Positions 56,409-64,000 of a stretch of 64,000 nt of DNA are shown here, in pieces. Within the stretch, counting starts at the first letter, position 1, and every line of letters starts with the position of its first letter. Made by a program: the position numbers and the translations under genes. The DNA comes from an uncultured Lachnospiraceae bacterium (lineage in GTDB: Bacteria > Bacillota > Clostridia > Lachnospirales > Lachnospiraceae). Location of the stretch: positions 62,001 through 126,000 of the forward strand of contig CADABQ010000005.1 in the NCBI GenBank assembly GCA_902786205.1, in the 5' to 3' direction. The notes under the pieces were generated by a model. It saw only the letters and a program-made list of their open reading frames with translations. It was not told the DNA's origin and made no database searches.

Positions 56409-58985
56409 ATGCGAAAAAAACTAATCAGTACAGTTGTAACAGCCAACTTACTAGCAACATCTATTTTTTCTTCTCTCTCCTGCTCTCCGTTTACAACACA
56501 GAAAGCATTAGCCGCAGAAGAAAAAACAACAGACGAATCCGTAACCGATCTAAAAAAATATAACTCAAACGAAATCATCGTTGCTTATAAAAAGGATTCC
56601 AATGCAACCAAAAAGAAAACATTACGTATTGCTTCCCTATCAAAAGCGGAAGAAAAAGAGGCAAGCGTAGATACTTTAACAGACAATTCTGTCATTCTGC
56701 GTCTGGATTCGAAAGATACATTGAAAGATGCATTGGCCGCTTTAAGTACGGACAGTAGCGTTGCTTATGTGCAACCAAATTATACATACTATGCTACTTC
56801 TGAAAGTAGTGATACCCTTTCTCTTGTCAACTCTTTGCAAAATAACCCAGGTTATTCCAAACAATGGGGACTACACAATGATGGTACCTTACATTATGAA
56901 GAAGTGGATTATCGCAATCAAAATAATGGAAACAATGGATGGACATGGCCATTTTCCAATTATTCTATAAAAACGCAAGCCTCTACTTCCTCCAATACTT
57001 TAGAAGTGCAGGCAAAATCCGGAGTTGACATTAACTACCCAGAAGCCTTGTCTGCATGCAAAGGAAAAGGAAATCGAAAAACAATTGTTGCAATTGTAGA
57101 TACTGGTGTCATGTATGATCACGAAGATCTAAAAGATAATATGTGGGTAAATGAAAAGGAAACCGCTGATAATGGCATTGATGATGATGGAAATGGATAC
57201 ATAGATGATATTTACGGATGGAACTTCTACGGAAACGGGGGATTCAGCTGGTTTGGTTCTGATTCTGAATCAGGTTCCTCTACTTCCTCTTGGGGATATC
57301 CAGGATCAGATTCCTCTTCCAATGGAAATAATACCTACTACAATAAAAAAAGTGCAACTGAAGATTCCCATGGAACACATGGAGCCGGAACAATTGCCGC
57401 ATTAAATAACAGCACTGGCGTAGTAGGAATTGCATCCAATGCCAACGTAGAAATCATGACCGTAAAAGCTTTAGGTGGTTCCATGGGATATGGTTCTACC
57501 GAAAATGTGGTAAAAGGTATTCAATATGCCATAGACAATGGTGCTACTATTATCAACCTTAGTCTTGGTGGTGAAGAGGATGACCCTACGCTGAAAAATA
57601 TCATTGCAAACAACCCTAATGTTTTATTCACGGTTGCTGCCGGAAATGGAGATAGTAGCTATAATGGCGTAGATAATGACTCTACTCCTACTTATCCAGC
57701 TTGCTATACCTATGATAACCTTTTGTCTGTTGCAAATATACAATGCGATGGTACATTGCATTATTCTTCTAATTATGGTGCAAAAACCGTACAATTAGCT
57801 GCCCCCGGCTCCTGCATCTACAGTACAAGTACCGAAAATGACAGTGATACCACTAGCAACACAAAAAATAGTTCTGCAAAATCCGGTTATGAAACAATGA
57901 CAGGAACATCCATGGCAGCTCCTATGGTAGCAGGTGTAGCCGCTATGCTTTATTCCAAATACGATTCTTATTCTATACTGGATATTAAAAATGCAATTTT
58001 AAACTCTGTAACAAAAATGGATTCCTTAACGGATAAAGTATCCACTGGTGGTATGTTAAATGCATATGGTGCTGTTGAACTCTTGCAAAATGGTAGTATC
58101 AGCGCTTCTACACCAGTCCCTACTGCTACCACAATGGCAACACCAACGGCTACCGTAAAACCTACAAATAAACCAACTGCTACACCAAGAGCAACGGCTA
58201 CACCAAAATCTACTGCTACTCCTAGTGTTGCTCCAAGTCAAACACCAGTTTTTAGTTCAAAGCCAACGGCTACCGCTACTGCAACAGCTACACCAGATGC
58301 CAGCACCACACCAAAGGCTACTGCCACTCCTACTGCTTCTACCCTACCGACTACAAAAGCACCAGTAGCCACAACTACACCAGAAGTCAAACCAACCACT
58401 GCACCAACCGCTACCGCAACTATTGTACCAACACCAACCGCTACGGTTTCTCCTCTTAAAATCGATCGAATTGGAATTACCGGCACCAGTATTAACATTG
58501 GAAAAAAATATTCCATTATTACAAATGTAAGCGGTGGCAGCAGCAATTATACTTATGATTTTTATTTCAGTCAAAATAATAGTGTAACGGAAAAAAGCAG
58601 CAAAACCGGTATCGTTTCTTGGACACCGAAAAAGTCCGGTACATGCTTGATTCTTGTCTATGTTACAGATGAAAATGGAAATACGACACATAATTATATT
58701 ACTTGTAAAGTAAACCCATTAAAAGTAACCAAATTAACCAAAAGCAAAACATTAAAGACAGGACGAACGATTAAATTTACTACTAAAGTAAATGCAGGTA
58801 TTGCCCCAATTACCTATACCTATTCCCTCTATCGTAATGGAAAATGCTTTTCAAAACTAACAACCAAATCCACTTCCGTCTATTACAAAGTACGTAAAAA
58901 AGGAACTTACAAACTTACGGTAGTAGCAAAAGACGCAAATGGAAATAAAGCTACAAAATCCATTACGCAAAAGGTTACGAAGTAA
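56409..58985 (+). CDS. Secreted subtilisin-like serine protease with Thr/Pro linker
   Basis: 858 residues. The ATG at 56409 gives a clear signal peptide (1-36, MRKKLISTVVTANLLATSIF). An I9-like propeptide (about 50-128) precedes the S8 catalytic domain (about 145-560): Asp231 in VDTGVMYDHED, His321 in DSHGTHGAG, oxyanion Asn413 in AAGNGD, Ser501 in GTSMAAP. A glycine/serine-rich insert lies between Asp and His. A Thr/Pro/Ala linker (565-680) and two basic Ig-like repeats (about 685-858, ending KSITQKVTK) follow, similar to those of the secreted pair at 35862-41522. The open frame extends upstream to 56301 but without signal sequence or ribosome site. Confidence 0.93.
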   Translation: MRKKLISTVVTANLLATSIFSSLSCSPFTTQKALAAEEKTTDESVTDLKKYNSNEIIVAYKKDSNATKKKTLRIASLSKAEEKEASVDTLTDNSVILRLDSKDTLKDALAALSTDSSVAYVQPNYTYYATSESSDTLSLVNSLQNNPGYSKQWGLHNDGTLHYEEVDYRNQNNGNNGWTWPFSNYSIKTQASTSSNTLEVQAKSGVDINYPEALSACKGKGNRKTIVAIVDTGVMYDHEDLKDNMWVNEKETADNGIDDDGNGYIDDIYGWNFYGNGGFSWFGSDSESGSSTSSWGYPGSDSSSNGNNTYYNKKSATEDSHGTHGAGTIAALNNSTGVVGIASNANVEIMTVKALGGSMGYGSTENVVKGIQYAIDNGATIINLSLGGEEDDPTLKNIIANNPNVLFTVAAGNGDSSYNGVDNDSTPTYPACYTYDNLLSVANIQCDGTLHYSSNYGAKTVQLAAPGSCIYSTSTENDSDTTSNTKNSSAKSGYETMTGTSMAAPMVAGVAAMLYSKYDSYSILDIKNAILNSVTKMDSLTDKVSTGGMLNAYGAVELLQNGSISASTPVPTATTMATPTATVKPTNKPTATPRATATPKSTATPSVAPSQTPVFSSKPTATATATATPDASTTPKATATPTASTLPTTKAPVATTTPEVKPTTAPTATATIVPTPTATVSPLKIDRIGITGTSINIGKKYSIITNVSGGSSNYTYDFYFSQNNSVTEKSSKTGIVSWTPKKSGTCLILVYVTDENGNTTHNYITCKVNPLKVTKLTKSKTLKTGRTIKFTTKVNAGIAPITYTYSLYRNGKCFSKLTTKSTSVYYKVRKKGTYKLTVVAKDANGNKATKSITQKVTK

Positions 58986-59115
58986 TCTCTTTAACGTGTT
59001 TCATATATTGTTCTAATATTTACCATATACAGTTTTGGGCAATGTTAGAGCCAAAGTAGCGTACACATCCTCGCGAAGCGTTTCTCCTATTAAGCGCATT
59101 TTCTTGTAAAGCCAA

Positions 59116-59163
59116 AAAGGACTTTATACACATACTATTATAGCATTGTGTATAAAGTCCTTT
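59116..59163. terminator. Terminator between subtilase and thioesterase genes
   Basis: AAAGGACTTTATACACA pairs perfectly with TGTGTATAAAGTCCTTT around a 14-base loop. The minus-strand tail is TTTTTGG. Confidence 0.8.
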
Positions 59164-59173
59164 CGATTCTAGA

Positions 59174-59620
59174 CTATTCTCTGTTTTTTTCCAGTTCTGC
59201 TTTATCCTCTAGGGCTGCTAATGCAAAATTTTCATATAGATCTGGATACTCTTTTTTGAAACGTACCGGTTTCAAATTTTCATCTACAAAACAATGCTCG
59301 CTATGTGCTGTTGCGTATAATATTCCAGTCTCTTTATCTCTCATCTCATAAAACACAGAAAATTTTATAGAAGACATTTTTTTTATCCATTGTTGTATTA
59401 CAATAGTATCCCCAAAATGTATGGCTTTTTTGTACTTTACTTCAATACCGATGACCGGTATCAATAATCCTTGTTTTTCTATCGACTCATACGGTATTCC
59501 TTGTTTTTCCATATAATAGAGTCTTGTTTCTTCCATATATCTTACAAAATTTGAGTGATGCACTATTCCCATTTTATCTGTTTCGTAATAATTTATTTTT
59601 CTTTCATAAGGCTTCACCAT
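59174..59620 (-). CDS. Hotdog-fold acyl-CoA thioesterase (YbgC-like)
   Basis: 148 residues. YYETDKMGIVHHSNFVRYMEETR has the catalytic Asp and histidines of the 4HBT/YbgC family. Start at the second ATG (59620) with GGAG seven bases upstream. Substrate unknown; short-chain acyl-CoA likely. Confidence 0.9.
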   Translation of the reverse strand: MVKPYERKINYYETDKMGIVHHSNFVRYMEETRLYYMEKQGIPYESIEKQGLLIPVIGIEVKYKKAIHFGDTIVIQQWIKKMSSIKFSVFYEMRDKETGILYATAHSEHCFVDENLKPVRFKKEYPDLYENFALAALEDKAELEKNRE

Positions 59621-59713
59621 AGTTTTTCTCCGCATTCTTTTTTTGAAACTACGTGGACAACGCCACTTCAGCTTTCTGTATTCCCCACTCTTACAGGATT
59701 TAAGTAAAAACTT

Positions 59714-60082
59714 TTAACCCAGTAATCTATAAACCACTTGCAACGACACTCCCTTTTGTTTTGCAATTCTCTCTGGTGAATATCCATTTAGGGCATCTTC
59801 TACAATTTGTATTGCCTGTTCATATTCTTGTAGTTTTTGATCCCGTTCTTGTACCAATTGTTCTCTTCGTTCCAACAAGGATACCGATGCTTTAGAGGTA
59901 ATTTGCATAAAATCCTGTTCCCAAATTTCTTTTACCATTTTTTCTGCCTGGTTTTGGTCTAGTCCAAAGCTTTTTCTGATTGCTAAAATTGTTTCTTCCT
60001 TCGTTTTATCAAATTCTTTATAATTCTCTATCTTCGTTTGAATTGCAACTTTTTTAAGATATTCCTGCATTCCCTGATCCAT
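59714..60082 (-). CDS. Small helical protein with C-terminal HTH, possible Rpn remnant
   Basis: 122 residues, entirely helical and charged (LEEREQLVQERDQ-like stretch), ending GYSPERIAKQKGVSLQVVYRLLG, a helix-turn-helix-like motif. This recalls the C-terminal end of the Rpn protein at 18214 (KGFDATETADILDLDKTYVS). It may be the tail of a decayed Rpn gene or a small regulator. No family recognised. Confidence 0.5.
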   Translation of the reverse strand: MDQGMQEYLKKVAIQTKIENYKEFDKTKEETILAIRKSFGLDQNQAEKMVKEIWEQDFMQITSKASVSLLERREQLVQERDQKLQEYEQAIQIVEDALNGYSPERIAKQKGVSLQVVYRLLG

Positions 60083-60417
60083 ACATATTCTCTCCTTTTA
60101 CAGTGAAAATTTTCTGAAATCTTTCAACCTCTATCCATAAGAATTTTAGATTCCTTTTTTATAAGCTTTCCCACTTTTAAAAAGAACAAAGTGGGAAAGC
60201 CCATGTCAACTCCCTATATCTCTCACTCATGAGGAACTTGCTCCACTTTTCGTGTCAGATGCGGGTTGCACGCTTTTTACAACTATATTCCTTTCGCATC
60301 TGTACATATCCCACGGAACGTTTTACGCTATAGAACGCACATTCCTGTGGAGGTACAACAATCCCCGTTCCATTCATTTTTTCATTCAGCAAGGGAATTT
60401 CTGCTATCATTCTCACA
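60083..60417. other. Gene-free stretch after the permease-kinase gene
   Basis: Contains a GCTTTCCCACTTT/AAAGTGGGAAAGC hairpin (60165-60200) and other small inverted repeats. No open frame. Confidence 0.5.
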
Positions 60418-62559
60418 TTAAGCTGTTTTCTTTTTCGGTTTATTTTGAATGTCTATATATCCAACAATATGTTCTGCTAATTCTTCCATATCCATATTGC
60501 TTGTATTCACACAAAGGTCATAATACTGTGGGTTTCCCCATTCATACGATGTATAATAATTGTAATAGGCTTCTCTTCTTTTTTCTGTTTTATTTACATA
60601 CTGTTTTGCCTTTTCATAACTTACGTGATCACGCTCTGCAATATGTTTGATTCGATCCCCTAAATTTGCCACCACAAATATATCTATTGTTGGTATCTTA
60701 GCCTGATCTAATACATAATTCGAGCACCGTCCCACGATAATGCAAGAAGATTTCTTTGCAAGGTCTAATACGATCTGAGATTGCACTTCAAACATTATGT
60801 CACTTGTAGCTGCCTCATACTCTTTTGCTGCAAACATGCCACCAGCAGTAAGCGCATGTACCAACTCATTTCTCGGTACTTCTTCTTCTTTTCTGACCGT
60901 ATCTTCATCTAAATTTAGCTCCTTGGAAGCTAACTTAATCATATCCTCATCATAAATTGGAATATCTAATTTCTTTGCCAATATACCCGCCAATTCTTTT
61001 CCGCAACTTCCATATTGGCGACCAAATGTAATAACCAGATTATGACCCGTACTATTTTCGTAACTCTTTGCACCAGAATAGGCACTCACATCAATATTCT
61101 GCACTAAAGAGGCTGCGCCGACACCAACACCATCCGCTTCCTCATATCCATCAATTACCCAATCATTTTCAACCGAAATTCCAAGATACTCATCCGAATA
61201 TCCGGATGTAACTTCTGCTTGTGGGAATTTTTTCAAATACCACACCTTCATAATTACATAATACACAATAAATCCAGTAGGCAGTCCAAATAAATAACCA
61301 TAATCGGAACCAATATTTGCAGCAATTGTACCTAAAATCCAAGCTGCCATTCCTGCTAAATTTACACCACCGTGAAAACGGTACTGTCCATCTTCCTTAT
61401 AAAGTTCTTGTACATTTAATCTTCTTCTACGAATTACGTAATAATCACAAATCATAATTCCAGCCAACGAAGATAAGAAAGAACCGAAATATCCCAAATA
61501 AGTATATAACTGATTTAAAATATTCCAGGGTTGTACACACACACCAATCAATCCAGCAATAAGCACTCCCACTTTATACGGCATATTCCATCTGGCACCT
61601 GCGTTTGTAAAACACATGGCCGGAGGCACTAAATTTGCTGCTGTATTGGTGGACCACTGTGCTAAAATAACCATTAAAAGTAAAACAATCAACACTGGTC
61701 CCTTTGCTGTTGCCTGTATTACTTCTACCGGATTCCAGTTTCCTGTTGTTAAATAGGAAATCGCACCGATAACGGCAATAAATGTTTCAATCAGTGGCAA
61801 GGTTGCAAATTGTGGAATCCAATTATTTTTATTTCGCTTAAACCAGTTTTTTTCTCCCACAGGTGCCTTCAAACTTCTTGTCATATTAGGAATATCAGCC
61901 GCTAATGCTGCCCACATACCAATATTGGCACACATGGTAATCATCCAACAACTTGCTGTAGGATGTGGTGGCTTGTAACCCAAAATTTTTATATTGTTAA
62001 TGGCCGCAATATTATTTACTTTATAAAACATCCAACAAGTAATCAAAATAATACAGGGAGCAGCAAATGAGGCAAACTTATCAATTGCTTTCATTCCAAG
62101 CATCGTATTTACAATCTGTAATATTGCAAACACAGCAAACCAAATAGGCCAATTGTCAATTCCAAACAATGCTAAGGTAAAATAGTTAATTGCTGTAGCA
62201 CCAATGTAGGTATTGATACCAAACCAACAGGATGCTACAATTCCTCTTGCAATTGCCGGCAAATGCACACCCGCTAATCCAAAGGGTGCTCTCAAATACG
62301 TCGCAAACGAAAGTCCATGTTCAACACCAATATCTCCTGTCAAACTTCCCACAATGGCAATGATAATATTTGCTACTAATGTAGCAGAGGCTACACCCCA
62401 TATATTCATTCCGTCAATTCCACTTGCACCAAAACTAAATACGGAAATTACAATTGCCATTCCAATCCAGATATTTGCAAATCCAAGACCACCTAAGGTT
62501 CTCTTTTTTGAAGTTATCGGTAATATATCTTCCGAAATAAGTGTACTTTTTCCTTTCAT
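60418..62559 (-). CDS. NCS1 permease fused to cytidylate-kinase-like domain
   Basis: 713 residues in one uninterrupted frame. Residues 1-450 form an NCS1 nucleobase/hydantoin:cation symporter with about 12 membrane helices: GFANIWIGMAIVISVFSFGASG, SCWFGINTYIGATAIN and QWSTNTAANLVPPAMCF are family stretches. A linker (450-505) leads to a cytidylate-kinase-like domain (508-705). In it, GRQYGSCGKELAGILAKKL (513-531) is the P-loop (Cys where Gly is usual), VGRCSNYVL the next conserved block, and REAYYNYYTSYEWGNPQYYDLCVNTS the tail. Transport and phosphorylation could be coupled. It is next to hyuB, which points to hydantoin or a related compound as substrate. Confidence 0.88.
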   Translation of the reverse strand: MKGKSTLISEDILPITSKKRTLGGLGFANIWIGMAIVISVFSFGASGIDGMNIWGVASATLVANIIIAIVGSLTGDIGVEHGLSFATYLRAPFGLAGVHLPAIARGIVASCWFGINTYIGATAINYFTLALFGIDNWPIWFAVFAILQIVNTMLGMKAIDKFASFAAPCIILITCWMFYKVNNIAAINNIKILGYKPPHPTASCWMITMCANIGMWAALAADIPNMTRSLKAPVGEKNWFKRNKNNWIPQFATLPLIETFIAVIGAISYLTTGNWNPVEVIQATAKGPVLIVLLLMVILAQWSTNTAANLVPPAMCFTNAGARWNMPYKVGVLIAGLIGVCVQPWNILNQLYTYLGYFGSFLSSLAGIMICDYYVIRRRRLNVQELYKEDGQYRFHGGVNLAGMAAWILGTIAANIGSDYGYLFGLPTGFIVYYVIMKVWYLKKFPQAEVTSGYSDEYLGISVENDWVIDGYEEADGVGVGAASLVQNIDVSAYSGAKSYENSTGHNLVITFGRQYGSCGKELAGILAKKLDIPIYDEDMIKLASKELNLDEDTVRKEEEVPRNELVHALTAGGMFAAKEYEAATSDIMFEVQSQIVLDLAKKSSCIIVGRCSNYVLDQAKIPTIDIFVVANLGDRIKHIAERDHVSYEKAKQYVNKTEKRREAYYNYYTSYEWGNPQYYDLCVNTSNMDMEELAEHIVGYIDIQNKPKKKTA

Positions 62560-62604
62560 ATCTCGTCACCTTCCAATCTATACGAAATACCCGATACTGT
62601 TACA

Positions 62605-62638
62605 AAAGGTGAGACAAAACTACTTCTGTCCCGCCTTT
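62605..62638 (-). terminator. Possible terminator after hyuB
   Basis: AAAGG.G.GACA pairs with TGTC.C.CCTTT. The minus-strand tail TTTTGTAAC is short. It lies between hyuB and the permease-kinase gene. Confidence 0.4.
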
Positions 62639-62758
62639 AAAATATTGTGTATTTCTCCCGCATTCGAAGAAACACTTTTGTAGCTATCCATAGTAGCTAC
62701 TATTTATAAATGTAATTACCCCATTGTAATTGCATCCTGAAACATTAAGCCAACCTTT

Positions 62759-64000
62759 TTATGCACGTAGTGCTTTTGTTGCTTCCACATCTACTGTCAT
62801 CGTTTTTGGATCAATTACGACACCATAAGATGTTTTTGCGTCCTCAATGGTTGTAAAGTCATCCAATACATCTCCTAATACTAATTTTGGATCCCTTTCC
62901 ATCGGATTTCCATATCCGCCACCACATGGAGTGCAAATCTGTAATACATCACCTTCGTCGAACTCTTCATCCGATAGCTTTGACTCCAAACTAATTGCTT
63001 CTCCAGATTTCTTTAACTTTGTCATACTTGCTGAGGTTCCGTTGCTACCTCCAAAAATTCCCTTTGGTGCTTCCTTATGTCTATCACCCTCACAAGTAAC
63101 GGTTCCTTCCTGTAAAAAGCGTGTTTCACGAACAATTCCCAATCCACCTCTCCATTTACCTGGAGCAACCTTTGCCGGATTCAATTCATAACGCTCTACA
63201 CGAAGTGGATAATGCCACTCAATTTCCTCAATTGGAACATTTCTTGTATTGGCAACTAATGCATCACAAGAGTCAATCGCATCCTTACCACAACGTCCAC
63301 CATAAGATCCTTCATCTACTTCAAGATATACCCAATATTCACCCTTTTCCTGACTAAATCCATTATAACTAACAAAATGGATATGTGCAGAAGTACCCGC
63401 AGACACTCTGTCTGGCATCACATCTGCCAAAGACCTCATAACACAATCAGCCAACAAATTTGCCTGATTAAATCTTGAAAAAGAAGCACGTGGGAAGTTT
63501 GGATTAAAGATACAACCCTTCGGTGCAATTACCGTTACCGGTCTTCTCATACCATCATTCTGCGGAATGTATTGATGATAAATATTATCATCTAAGAACA
63601 AAGTATGCATAATATAACTAATAGACGTCATAGTCGTTCCTTCAAAAGATGCATTGAAAGCGGTATACACTTCATCTGCACTACCCGTTAAATCAATTGT
63701 GATTTCATCTCCCTTGATCGTTGTTGTCGTACATACCTTAAGCATTTTATCCAAATGCTTACCATCGTTATCCAACCATCCTTCTGCATAATAAGTACCA
63801 TCCGGAACCTTTGCAATGGCATTTCGAAGCATTCGTTCTGAATAATCCATCCAATCTTCAATGGCAGAAAATACAACTGGTACCGTATACTTATCCAATA
63901 ATTCTGTAAAACGCTTAATTCCATGTTTTGCAGATGCAATCATAGCCTTTAAGTCATTGGCATTCATAGATGGTGTACGAACATTATCCATAATCATCTG
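62759..64000 (-). CDS. hyuB: Hydantoinase B/oxoprolinase family protein, N-terminus outside window
   Basis: The frame is open at the window edge; 413 residues are visible, including the full C-terminus. Motifs: PRASFSRFNQANLLADCVMRSLAD, SAGTSAHIHFVSYNG, WRGGLGIVRE and the C-terminal GGGYGNPMERDP, all typical of HyuB/N-methylhydantoinase B. Usually acts with HyuA to open hydantoin-type rings with ATP. Located directly upstream of the permease-kinase fusion gene in the same direction. The start lies beyond base 64000. Confidence 0.92.
   Translation of the reverse strand, partial: QMIMDNVRTPSMNANDLKAMIASAKHGIKRFTELLDKYTVPVVFSAIEDWMDYSERMLRNAIAKVPDGTYYAEGWLDNDGKHLDKMLKVCTTTTIKGDEITIDLTGSADEVYTAFNASFEGTTMTSISYIMHTLFLDDNIYHQYIPQNDGMRRPVTVIAPKGCIFNPNFPRASFSRFNQANLLADCVMRSLADVMPDRVSAGTSAHIHFVSYNGFSQEKGEYWVYLEVDEGSYGGRCGKDAIDSCDALVANTRNVPIEEIEWHYPLRVERYELNPAKVAPGKWRGGLGIVRETRFLQEGTVTCEGDRHKEAPKGIFGGSNGTSASMTKLKKSGEAISLESKLSDEEFDEGDVLQICTPCGGGYGNPMERDPKLVLGDVLDDFTTIEDAKTSYGVVIDPKTMTVDVEATKALRA

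Overview
The window is low-GC DNA of a Gram-positive, spore-forming, obligately fermentative type, most likely a Lachnospiraceae-like Clostridia. Supporting signs are low-GC codon use, AGGAGG-type ribosome binding sites, a bofA-family gene, a rho-rpmE-yqhQ-prmC-prfA cluster, a Tad pilus locus with a Firmicutes-type Flp1 pilin, and large secreted starch-binding-like proteins. Most genes lie on the minus strand. No tRNA, rRNA, CRISPR array or intact insertion sequence was found.

Layout. 1-7.1 kb: a complete F-type ATP synthase operon (only atpC is cut by the window edge), whose c subunit carries the Na+-binding signature. 7.3-10 kb: a DUF402 gene (+), then rpiB, a degenerate low-molecular-weight phosphatase and tsaC/ywlC. 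10-13.1 kb: cwlD-like amidase and a membrane-anchored GH18 protein, preceded by a long structured leader RNA with its own promoter, a predicted pseudoknot and a terminator. 13.8 kb: mecA (+). 14.7-18.1 kb: thiC-thiE-thiD behind a TPP riboswitch with a terminator. 18.2-22.2 kb: an Rpn/PD-(D/E)XK protein, a DUF4352 protein, and a divergent membrane protein kinase/HTH pair. 22.7-28.6 kb: fruR-fruK-fruA-ptsH-ptsI, a fructose operon that includes the general PTS proteins. 29 kb: a ParE/Phd-type toxin-antitoxin pair. 29.7-35.2 kb: rho-rpmE-yqhQ-prmC-prfA. 35.9-41.5 kb: two tandem paralogous secreted proteins (+) with CBM26-like modules, Thr/Pro linkers and a basic C-terminal module. 41.8-43.9 kb: a flavodoxin-SCP2 protein and a rhomboid protease. 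44-55.3 kb: a Tad (Flp) pilus locus (tadV-Z-A-B-C, flp, TadG-like, two TadE-like, FHA). 55.7-59 kb: bofA-like gene and a secreted subtilisin (+) with the same kind of Thr/Pro linker and C-terminal module as the starch-binding pair. 59.2-64 kb: thioesterase, a small unknown gene, an NCS1 permease fused to a cytidylate-kinase-like domain, and a truncated hyuB.

Scattered through the window are two families of short intergenic elements (A: ends resembling GTAACAGTTCAGCCGGG; B: contains AACACGAT...ATCGTGTT) and one single inverted-repeat element (C). Most copies lie within a few tens of bases downstream of a stop codon, and one A copy supplies the last codons of thiE.

The strongest candidates for something not well described are the permease-kinase fusion, the pseudoknotted leader in front of the cell-wall hydrolase genes, the tandem non-catalytic starch-binding-like proteins with a surface module shared with the protease, and the 3'-end-associated repeat families. 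All protein calls rest on motif recognition by eye; no database search was run.
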